Shown here in pieces: positions 28,618 to 36,516 of a stretch of DNA of 64,000 nucleotides. The stretch is from positions 682,001 through 746,000 of the forward strand of contig NZ_CP089974.1 of assembly GCF_030177935.1 (NCBI RefSeq), in the 5' to 3' direction. Within the stretch, counting starts at the first letter, position 1; each line of letters begins with the position of its first letter. The translations under genes were made by a program, and so were the position numbers. A model generated the notes under the pieces. The model ran no database searches and was not told the origin of the DNA. It was given only the letters and a program-made list of their open reading frames with translations. The stretch comes from Moraxella haemolytica (GTDB lineage Bacteria; Pseudomonadota; Gammaproteobacteria; Pseudomonadales; Moraxellaceae).

Positions 28618-30454
28618 AATGCAAAACTTAATTAACGCAAGATTATATCTACAATAGTAGAAATTAAGGAAGGTCGTTAGACAAGGCTGGCTAGAGATGC
28701 ACTTGGTGCATCTACAATAGTAGAAATTAAGGAAGGTCGTTAGACGAATTGCTAAAATGCAAGCAGAGCAACTATCTACAATAGTAGAAATTAAGGAAGG
28801 TCGTTAGACAAAACGCCATTCCGAGTGAGGAATCGTGATCTACAATAGTAGAAATTAAGGAAGGTCGTTAGACCATTGACTACCACATCACCCTAGATAT
28901 ATCTACAATAGTAGAAATTAAGGAAGGTCGTTAGACATCAAAAACCGCAAAATGGCAAAACGGATCTACAATAGTAGAAATTAAGGAAGGTCGTTAGACG
29001 TCGCATTCGCCGAACATGGAGGCCTTATCTACAATAGTAGAAATTAAGGAAGGTCGTTAGACCTTTTGTCTGCTGGGACTTGACATTGGATCTACAATAG
29101 TAGAAATTAAGGAAGGTCGTTAGACCAACTAATGCTGAAGGCACAAACAAATCTACAATAGTAGAAATTAAGGAAGGTCGTTAGACCTGTGGATACTGCT
29201 ATAAAAACTGCTCAGTATCTACAATAGTAGAAATTAAGGAAGGTCGTTAGACTGAGACCGCTCTCTTGCGTCGCTCAAGATCTACAATAGTAGAAATTAA
29301 GGAAGGTCGTTAGACAACCATTAACAAAATAGATGGCATAAGATCTACAATAGTAGAAATTAAGGAAGGTCGTTAGACCTATAATGTCATGATACGCAAC
29401 AAGTTATCTACAATAGTAGAAATTAAGGAAGGTCGTTAGACAAAAGCCAAAAACGGAATGGAATCATGATCTACAATAGTAGAAATTAAGGAAGGTCGTT
29501 AGACACTTCTATATAAGCAAGCGACAGAGATCTACAATAGTAGAAATTAAGGAAGGTCGTTAGACTAGGGTATTTGTCTACACTCATCTCAGATCTACAA
29601 TAGTAGAAATTAAGGAAGGTCGTTAGACGTCATGCTAATGGGCGCAAGCATATCAAAAGATCTACAATAGTAGAAATTAAGGAAGGTCGTTAGACATTTC
29701 TTTATAATGGGGGGGCTAAAATATCTACAATAGTAGAAATTAAGGAAGGTCGTTAGACAAAACAGATTCCAATCGTGGAATCGCGATCTACAATAGTAGA
29801 AATTAAGGAAGGTCGTTAGACTTCGCTTGATTGCGAATAAAGCGTCTTGATCTACAATAGTAGAAATTAAGGAAGGTCGTTAGACATAAGGCTTGCGTGG
29901 GGTCTATAAAAATCTACAATAGTAGAAATTAAGGAAGGTCGTTAGACCGCAAGCCTTATGTAGCAAGGGTTACAATCTACAATAGTAGAAATTAAGGAAG
30001 GTCGTTAGACATAGGTTGTAAAATTCCGTTCCAATTCATCTACAATAGTAGAAATTAAGGAAGGTCGTTAGACTAACGGCTAGATAAACTAGCTACTTGT
30101 ATCTACAATAGTAGAAATTAAGGAAGGTCGTTAGACGTCCAAAAGGGGGTGGTGTAAATTCCAATCTACAATAGTAGAAATTAAGGAAGGTCGTTAGACC
30201 CCAAGGAGGCTAAAAATGTGGAACCTATCTACAATAGTAGAAATTAAGGAAGGTCGTTAGACAAAGGGGATTTTGAGCGTGGAATCGCGATCTACAATAG
30301 TAGAAATTAAGGAAGGTCGTTAGACCAAAAGAGGTCAAAAATGAAATCTTACGATCTACAATAGTAGAAATTAAGGAAGGTCGTTAGACAACCCAATGAA
30401 AAAATCTACTTTACTTAAATCTACAATAGTAGAAATTAAGGAAGGTCGTTAGAC
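28582..30454 (-). CRISPR. Type V-A CRISPR array, 30 repeats and 29 spacers
   Basis: Thirty 36-nt repeats separated by spacers of 25-31 nt, mostly 27. Read on the minus strand the repeat starts GTCTAACGACC and ends TTTCTACTATTGTAGAT. The final part is the 5-bp TCTAC/GTAGA stem with a TATT loop that forms the Cas12a crRNA handle. Twenty-nine repeats are identical as read. The last one (28582-28617) is degenerate exactly in the hairpin half, marking the distal end of the array. Transcription is therefore from 30454 downward, the same strand as the cas genes. No tracrRNA-like anti-repeat was noticed, as expected for Cas12a. Spacer coordinates from the leader: 30390-30418, 30326-30353, 30263-30289, 30200-30226 and so on, down to 28618-28646. 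Confidence 0.99.
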
Positions 30455-30583
30455 CCGTTTTGGGGTATTTTTACTAATTTTTAGCGGATTTTGATTAAAA
30501 TTTAAACAAATTTCACTCATTTTTACCCCAAAAACTCAAAATTTACAGCAGGAAGACTAAGGTTTGTAAGTTTTTAAATAACA
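30455..30583 (-). promoter_or_regulatory. CRISPR leader
   Basis: 129 bases of about 70% A+T between the cas2 stop and the first repeat, the expected place for the leader that guides Cas1-Cas2 integration. It contains an inverted repeat, TTTTGGGGTA at 30458-30467 and TACCCCAAAA at 30524-30533. The first arm begins 3 nt from the first repeat. No clear -35/-10 pair was found. Confidence 0.75.
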
Positions 30584-30853
30584 TTACAGTACTAATAAAT
30601 CCTGTGTGCGATGAACAGCATTGCCATAACGCAACACTTCTCGTTCTGTAAACCTAAATATTATAACACTGTCTGCTCCACAAAACAAGGGTTCAAACTC
30701 GTGTTTGATTCTTTGGGTAACAATATTTAAAATACGCTCGCTATTTTGGATTTCGTACACTGAATATTGCAAACGGTCGCCATATTCCATCAAAAACTTA
30801 GCAAATTTCGTTCGCACCTTATTGTTACTGATATCATAACTGACAATAATCAT
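30584..30853 (-). CDS. cas2: CRISPR-associated endonuclease Cas2
   Basis: 89-aa ferredoxin-fold protein that bridges two Cas1 dimers in the spacer integration complex. It begins MIIVSYDIS with the conserved Asp7, and the family's second strand (SVYEIQNSER) and SVIIFRF strand are clear. I take the ATG at 30853, which overlaps the cas1 stop (TGATG), over an in-frame TTG one codon upstream. Last cas gene before the leader. Confidence 0.95.
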   Translation of the reverse strand: MIIVSYDISNNKVRTKFAKFLMEYGDRLQYSVYEIQNSERILNIVTQRIKHEFEPLFCGADSVIIFRFTEREVLRYGNAVHRTQDLLVL

Positions 30854-31857
30854 CAAATCTCCTTATCTTCAAATAAATCAAAACTTGGAAAATCATAATC
30901 TTGCTTTTCGTCATTGATTTTCATAAACAAGCGATAATAATCACGAATATAAATAAAAATTGCCTGTTTATGAGTGATGATTGCATTCATTAATATGGCA
31001 TGATATTCTCGGCTGTGCTGGGTTTTTAAATGGTATTGCAGTTTATTTTGGCCAAAATGTTCTGCCTTAAATTGACCCAAATTAGAAGATATTAAAACTT
31101 GCCTATCAATAATACAGCGAAATGGCTCTACAAAATCACATACCAGTGATTTTCTTTTAAACCATAATTGGTGCAATACCCCTTGATAAACATCAAAACC
31201 AAACAATCTTAAATTACATTCAATATAATTAAAAAGTAGCGTATAACCCATATCCAAAACCACATTAACAGGATCTAGTTTTAATCTAGGTTTTCTGCCT
31301 TGCCACTTAAAATGTTTTGCTTGCATAAAATGATATTTAAAAAACAACTTTGCTGAATTACCCTCAATACCCATTAAAAAATCCAATCGGTCAGCGGTTA
31401 AGCAGCGTTCTTGATACTGTTTGAGTTCGTTGATTGCCGTTTTTAGTTCATCGCTTTTTTGACGCAGATTCTTTAATAAAACAATGTGTCCATGAATCTT
31501 GCTAAATACAAGCTGATTGGCAAGCGTTTGTTTTAATTTGGCAGTCATGAAATATTGCTTTTGGCGTAATAAGAAATTCGCTTCTGCTGCATGACTGATA
31601 AACATCATCGGTCGCAAGCGTTCGTTTAATAAAATGAGGGCTATGTTGTATTTTTGGCAGTAATCAATCGTAACACTTGTTAAGGTTAGATGACCAATGC
31701 TGACGATTGCGAGCACTTTATTTTTAGATAATCGTGTTAACACTTCACCATTGTCATCTTTAATGACGATATTGCCTTGTGAAATAACCAGATGTTTTAG
31801 TTCGGTATTGGTTAATAAAATTACTTGTCGATATTTTAGATCAGCTTGATTGAGCAT
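30853..31857 (-). CDS. cas1: CRISPR-associated endonuclease Cas1
   Basis: 334-aa integrase that inserts new spacers at the leader end. The metal-binding active site is complete: Glu165 (MGIEGNSAK), His229 (YQGVLHQ) and Glu244 (CDFVEPFR). The N-terminal beta domain and the helical catalytic domain are both full length. AGGGA precedes the ATG. It follows cas4 by 15 nt and overlaps cas2, so the adaptation genes are translationally linked. Confidence 0.97.
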   Translation of the reverse strand: MLNQADLKYRQVILLTNTELKHLVISQGNIVIKDDNGEVLTRLSKNKVLAIVSIGHLTLTSVTIDYCQKYNIALILLNERLRPMMFISHAAEANFLLRQKQYFMTAKLKQTLANQLVFSKIHGHIVLLKNLRQKSDELKTAINELKQYQERCLTADRLDFLMGIEGNSAKLFFKYHFMQAKHFKWQGRKPRLKLDPVNVVLDMGYTLLFNYIECNLRLFGFDVYQGVLHQLWFKRKSLVCDFVEPFRCIIDRQVLISSNLGQFKAEHFGQNKLQYHLKTQHSREYHAILMNAIITHKQAIFIYIRDYYRLFMKINDEKQDYDFPSFDLFEDKEI

Positions 31858-31872
31858 CTGTCATCCCTGAAG

Positions 31873-32439
31873 TCATTTTAATGATAACGAAGTTTGGTCG
31901 CATAAAGCAGCATAAATACAATATTGGCATTTGTTTGGATTGATATTACTCAAAATGATACTGGGTTCATAATGACGAATCTTGTTTAAATATGCTTTGA
32001 ACCATTGTGTTGTCTCATCATTAGGTAGAGCAAGTGGATAATGCTTATTGTCATCTTTAGAATAAAATCCTAAATAATCCACCTTAAATCCCATTTCTAT
32101 CAAGCAAAAATATTGTGCATAAAGTTGTAATTTATAACCATCATAAATGGTTTTAATCTTTTTCTTGCGTTCAATGAGTTTTTTACTTTGGGTAAAATAT
32201 TGGTCAATTTTCCCCATTAAACCATACTCTTCTGAATACACAAATATGCCTGTTAAAATATCTTTTTTGGTGCTATAACTGCCGTTATCCACCGTTTCAT
32301 GGGCTTGTTTGCCAGCGACTTGCGGTGTATCATGATACTGCTCTTCATCTAATCCTTGATAAACATTGTGCAGATAAATAGAATAAGGACAAAAAACAAA
32401 GTCGTTTAACTGACTGATATTTAATACATTATGTTCCAT
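31873..32439 (-). CDS. cas4: CRISPR-associated exonuclease Cas4
   Basis: 188-aa RecB-type nuclease. In type V-A systems Cas4 is expected to help choose PAM-bearing prespacers and trim them. Four cysteines for the iron-sulfur cluster are present: Cys17 (FCPYS) and Cys171, 174, 180 near the end. The nuclease residues are His47, Asp79 (GKIDQY), Glu90 and Lys92, followed by YKLQLYAQY. The Shine-Dalgarno sequence is weak, and a terminator-like hairpin separates it from cas12a. Confidence 0.93.
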   Translation of the reverse strand: MEHNVLNISQLNDFVFCPYSIYLHNVYQGLDEEQYHDTPQVAGKQAHETVDNGSYSTKKDILTGIFVYSEEYGLMGKIDQYFTQSKKLIERKKKIKTIYDGYKLQLYAQYFCLIEMGFKVDYLGFYSKDDNKHYPLALPNDETTQWFKAYLNKIRHYEPSIILSNINPNKCQYCIYAALCDQTSLSLK

Positions 32440-32464
32440 AATATCATTTAATTATCCATAAAAA

Positions 32465-32493
32465 TTAGGCTCAATTTTTAAAATTGAGCCTAA
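32465..32493 (-). terminator. Terminator-like hairpin between cas12a and cas4
   Basis: Perfect 13-bp stem (32465-32477 with 32481-32493) and a 3-nt loop, 8 nt past the cas12a stop. On the minus strand TTTTTAT follows. It has the form of an intrinsic terminator and probably lowers cas4-cas1-cas2 expression relative to cas12a. Confidence 0.8.
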
Positions 32494-32500
32494 AAACTAT

Positions 32501-35500
32501 CTAATGGGTTTGAACAAATTTAAGCCATTCTTGATTGCTAATAGCCAGTTTCAATGAATCCAAATCATCACTTGCTTTAATTTGATTTAATACCCACAAG
32601 CCTTTTTTGGCAATATGATACGCACCATTGGCGTCAGCATCATTTGGTAAGCGGTTGTCAGCCTTGCGACTATCAAAAAACTCACCGTTTTTATTTGCTA
32701 CAGGCGATAAAATAAAATCATCGCCTGTATTGGCGTTGCTATATCGCATAGATACCAGTACTTTTAGATAATAATAAAGACTGCTATACAGATTTTTACT
32801 ATTATTATTGCAAATCGCATCAATTAAATCATTGCCAGTTTGATAATTGATTTGATGTTTATTAAATAATGCTTTTAGACAATCATTGATATTGATTTTG
32901 TCTATAGTTTTTTTGGTATTATTATAAGCATAACGCACATCGCCATGTGAACAAATCACCCAATGGGTTTTTGAGCCATTTGCTTTATCGGTAAAGTTAT
33001 TATAATCCAATGTAAACTCAAAATAATCTTTGCTAGCGTTATAATAAATGCCATCAAAATTCTTAAAAAATGCTTTGGCTTTGTCTGTATTTTCATAGTT
33101 TAGTGGCAATAAATTAACAAAACCTGTAGTAGGGTCAATCTTACTGGTATTCCAAGCAGGCACATAAAACAAAAATCCTGTCTGCTTACCAATATCTTTA
33201 ATATCTTCAAATTTATTGGTTAATTGCAGTGCATTTCTAATACCGCCTAATTCATTTGGTGGGTTATCTTTTGATACCAAGTAATTGAGTTTTTTAATAA
33301 GTGCATTTTCAAAGTTTTGATACACTTGCTTTTCAACCTTAAACCGTCCACGCTTAAAGCCAAAATTCAAATCTTCCAACACAACAATGGCATTGTATTT
33401 AAGCATCAGCTGGCTGATATAATGCACCACTTGACTTAAATAACCTTGCTTAATTTCTTTGATATTTTCAATCTCTCCCCAGTTTACACGAGCCTCCAAA
33501 CGCTCTTTTTCTTTGTTATCCAAAAGAGCATGATAATTGACTGTTAATTTAATGCCGTTATGACCAGTATTAACAATCTCATTTAAAGACTTTTGTTCAA
33601 CAATTTCACCTTGGCTATTGATGACACTGACATATAATAAATGGCGTTCACCACGGTCAATGCCAATGATATGGATATCTTCGTTACTATTTTTAAGTGT
33701 TTGATTGACATTTTTATTAAATTCTTTAAAGCCAGCGCCATGAACACCAAAATTCATCGTAATGGGAATATGTAATAAGAACTTATCCTCCGTATAGCGT
33801 TTATCTTTGATGATTGTGTGGGTGGCAATTTTATCCTGATTGGGGTTGTTGGGGTTTTTCATCGTCAGTTTTTCATAAGCAGGGTGCTTTGCCACATCAT
33901 CAATATTTAATGATGCCTTGCGATAAAAAATCTCCGCTTCGCCATTTAGTTTATAAATCACATTTTGTAGATTTTCTGGGCTAAATAATTCCTTAAAATA
34001 CAAAGTATGCAAATTCTTATTGCCGTAAGATTTTGCAGAAAAATCTTTATTGTAAATTTGGAATAGGTAGAGTTTTCCTTGTTCTACCAAGTTATCAATA
34101 TAACTGCTGTCAATATCGGTAAAGAAAACTTTATACCCTTGTGGTTCAACTTCCTTATAAAAATCACTTAAATCTTGATAATTGCTGGTGTCAGAAAATT
34201 GAAAGCCAAACTCTCGCCATTCTGAGTGCTTATTGATGCTAGTTTTAAAGAAGTCGATCAGGCGATGACAATCAGATAGATTGAACAGTTCACCTTTTTT
34301 GTGTGTACCTTTTTCGTATTTCTCCAAAATGTCCTTAGAGGGCGAATAATAATCAATATTGCTTTTTGCGAAAAATACTTTTGGCAACATCTTGTTTGGA
34401 CCGGGTAATAGTTTATAAACCATTTTTTGATAAACATCTTGGCTTGTGGCAACTGGGGCTTGGTCAAAGACTTGTTTATGTGATTTATCCAAAATCGCTA
34501 GATAATAGTTATCATTTTTTTGTAAAATAATGCCAAAGTTATCCTTTTCTTTATTTAAGTCCCAACCATTGAGTAAGGTGGCGTTATCAAAATTGAGTTT
34601 GTATTTTTCTGCAGTAAAGGCTTTTTGTGAAATATAATCACGCACTTTGTTATAAAGTGAGCTAAAATGCTTCAAATCATCATGCAAGGGCGTAAACTCA
34701 CCATAAAATGTCTTATCCTCATTTAATCTGGTGTCGCTACCGATGGCTAATGGCTTAATAAAATGCACCAAAGCCATCACGCTATCTAAAAATAACTTTA
34801 AATTGACAATGTCATGAGATTTTTTGTGTTTATAAAAGTTACGCTCACCAGTAGGATATTCTTTTTCCAAAAATCCTTTGATGGTGCTAAATTTATTGTC
34901 AATGTTTTTGATTAAGGACAATTTTTGAGCATCAGCATTGATGGAGCATTGTGATAGATAATCTACTATGCTTACAAACGCAACATCCTCTTGTTTTTGA
35001 CAATATTGACCTAATGCCTGCTCCAAAGTGGCAATGCTATGCTCGGATTTGATAAATGTTTCTCGTTCTTTATTGAGTTTATTTTTGACATTATCCGTTT
35101 TGGCTTTGGTAAGTTTGTTGTTAAATTCGGTATTGATGGTGTTGGCATAATAATCAGATAATGCCTGATTAATGATATTAAAATTGCCATATAAAATGTG
35201 TGAAATATGCGTTAATTGACCATGATGGATGTATATACCATTTGGGTCGTAATCTTTAATATGATTTAATATGGTGTCAATTTTATTAAAATCATCGTGA
35301 TAAGTACGATAAAAGTCATTAATTGCACTACAAACTTCGTTATCATCTTCAAACCTTGTTGGTAAAAAGGATAGGCTTTGTTTGTCGCTCAATAATTGTT
35401 TGTGCAGGGGTTTTAGTTTGGCAACTTTACATTTATTTTGTTGATTATATAGATTGATAAACTCATTAATACCCTGTAATTTTGTGCCATTATCCAAAAC

Positions 35501-36292
35501 TTTACCACCCAATAACGCATTGTAAGCACTAATACCAGATTGGGATAATAGATGATTATAAAACTCAATATTCAATAAATCATCAATACCAAATTCATCA
35601 AAATAATCAGTAATTTGATTGTTGATATCAAAAAGCTGTTGATACAGTTTTGGGTGACTATTTTTGATATGATGCAAAATCTGAATATTATCCACAAATC
35701 TGGGTAGGTTTTCGTGAATTAAGCGATAAGCAATGGCGGTGTGTTTGGCTTCGTGGCTATATAGGTTTTTTCGGTTTTCATAAAAGCCACTAAAATAAGT
35801 ACTAAAACCGATAAACTGCTTGATGAGTGCAATTTTTGGCGATTCTTCACCTTCTTTTTGAATGACCCACTTTGTCAAATCGCCTTGCTCTTTTTTACTA
35901 CCGAACAATTCTTTGGCAAACAAACCTTTGAACCAGGCTTTGGTGGTATTGTCTTTTTCAAACTGCTTGACAATTTGTTTGCGTAATTGCTCTTGTGATT
36001 TTTCTAAATCTTTATGTAATTTGTCGTCTTTTTTACTGTTTTTTAGTGCCAGATAAGTATGCTGAAAATCAGACAGCTGTGCTAGATGAGTGTCTGTTAA
36101 CGCCAACTCAATAAAATCACGATGATAGTCATCTAAAATCGGTTTTATTTTTTGATAACTTTCGGCAAGTGTAGCGTCTTGCCCCAAAAAGTTTTTGGCT
36201 TTGATGTGTTCAAGTGTTTTACCAATAGGCTTTAATTCAAAACGCAAGGTTTTGGAAAGAGGGTATTGGCGGGTGAAATTGGTGAATAGCAT
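32501..36292 (-). CDS. cas12a: CRISPR effector nuclease Cas12a (Cpf1)
   Basis: Single-protein, RNA-guided DNA nuclease of type V-A, 1263 aa. It should process its own crRNA and cut both DNA strands after recognising a T-rich PAM. The RuvC residues are all present: Asp879 (IGIDRGERHLLY), Glu973 (VVLEDLNFGFKRGRF) and Asp1220 (NDADANGAYHIA). The Nuc-domain arginine is Arg1183 (MRYSNA). The WED/PI regions GWDLNKEKDN and NKMLPKVFF align with those holding PAM-contact lysines in AsCas12a. THTIIKDKRYTEDKF lies in the crRNA-processing region. The ATG at 36292 has AAAAGGAA upstream; the frame is open 12 codons further back, but family proteins begin at MLF. From memory it is clearly a Moraxella-type Cas12a, yet well diverged from the M. 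bovoculi 237 protein, especially in the REC lobe. Confidence 0.98.
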   Translation of the reverse strand: MLFTNFTRQYPLSKTLRFELKPIGKTLEHIKAKNFLGQDATLAESYQKIKPILDDYHRDFIELALTDTHLAQLSDFQHTYLALKNSKKDDKLHKDLEKSQEQLRKQIVKQFEKDNTTKAWFKGLFAKELFGSKKEQGDLTKWVIQKEGEESPKIALIKQFIGFSTYFSGFYENRKNLYSHEAKHTAIAYRLIHENLPRFVDNIQILHHIKNSHPKLYQQLFDINNQITDYFDEFGIDDLLNIEFYNHLLSQSGISAYNALLGGKVLDNGTKLQGINEFINLYNQQNKCKVAKLKPLHKQLLSDKQSLSFLPTRFEDDNEVCSAINDFYRTYHDDFNKIDTILNHIKDYDPNGIYIHHGQLTHISHILYGNFNIINQALSDYYANTINTEFNNKLTKAKTDNVKNKLNKERETFIKSEHSIATLEQALGQYCQKQEDVAFVSIVDYLSQCSINADAQKLSLIKNIDNKFSTIKGFLEKEYPTGERNFYKHKKSHDIVNLKLFLDSVMALVHFIKPLAIGSDTRLNEDKTFYGEFTPLHDDLKHFSSLYNKVRDYISQKAFTAEKYKLNFDNATLLNGWDLNKEKDNFGIILQKNDNYYLAILDKSHKQVFDQAPVATSQDVYQKMVYKLLPGPNKMLPKVFFAKSNIDYYSPSKDILEKYEKGTHKKGELFNLSDCHRLIDFFKTSINKHSEWREFGFQFSDTSNYQDLSDFYKEVEPQGYKVFFTDIDSSYIDNLVEQGKLYLFQIYNKDFSAKSYGNKNLHTLYFKELFSPENLQNVIYKLNGEAEIFYRKASLNIDDVAKHPAYEKLTMKNPNNPNQDKIATHTIIKDKRYTEDKFLLHIPITMNFGVHGAGFKEFNKNVNQTLKNSNEDIHIIGIDRGERHLLYVSVINSQGEIVEQKSLNEIVNTGHNGIKLTVNYHALLDNKEKERLEARVNWGEIENIKEIKQGYLSQVVHYISQLMLKYNAIVVLEDLNFGFKRGRFKVEKQVYQNFENALIKKLNYLVSKDNPPNELGGIRNALQLTNKFEDIKDIGKQTGFLFYVPAWNTSKIDPTTGFVNLLPLNYENTDKAKAFFKNFDGIYYNASKDYFEFTLDYNNFTDKANGSKTHWVICSHGDVRYAYNNTKKTIDKININDCLKALFNKHQINYQTGNDLIDAICNNNSKNLYSSLYYYLKVLVSMRYSNANTGDDFILSPVANKNGEFFDSRKADNRLPNDADANGAYHIAKKGLWVLNQIKASDDLDSLKLAISNQEWLKFVQTH

Positions 36293-36354
36293 ATGAATTC
36301 CTTTTATGTATTGAAGGGGTTGGATCAATCTTGGTGTTTGGCACGGATAATTTT

Positions 36355-36383
36355 ATTATAGTGCGAATTTGATGCCATATCAA
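36355..36383 (-). promoter_or_regulatory. Sigma70 promoter of the cas operon
   Basis: On the minus strand TTGATA (36378-36383), a 17-nt spacer and TATAAT (36355-36360), giving a leader of roughly 55 nt to the cas12a start. Close to consensus, which suggests constitutive expression. Confidence 0.75.
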
Positions 36384-36473
36384 CTAGTCTGTGTGTAACC
36401 ACATCTATTTTATGAGTGTGTTTTTAATACTTGAATAAACTGTCTGTACTCAAAAAGATGAGTGGTTAGTAGT

Positions 36474-36512
36474 ATAAAAAAATCGGACCTAGTTGTCCGA
36501 TTTTTTATTTTA
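36474..36512. terminator. Bidirectional terminator, right copy of 39-bp island-flanking repeat
   Basis: Same hairpin as 28495-28533 with a single loop difference over 39 bp. It lies 4 nt past the puuP stop and terminates that minus-strand gene. Confidence 0.85.
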
Positions 36513-36516
36513 AGAG

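Noticed and set aside
30074-30100. Small palindrome GCTAG/CTAGC inside a spacer as a regulatory element
   Set aside because: It is spacer content from a target, with no reason to act in the array.
30854-30856. TTG start for cas2 one codon upstream
   Set aside because: The ATG at 30853 overlapping the cas1 stop is the more usual coupling.
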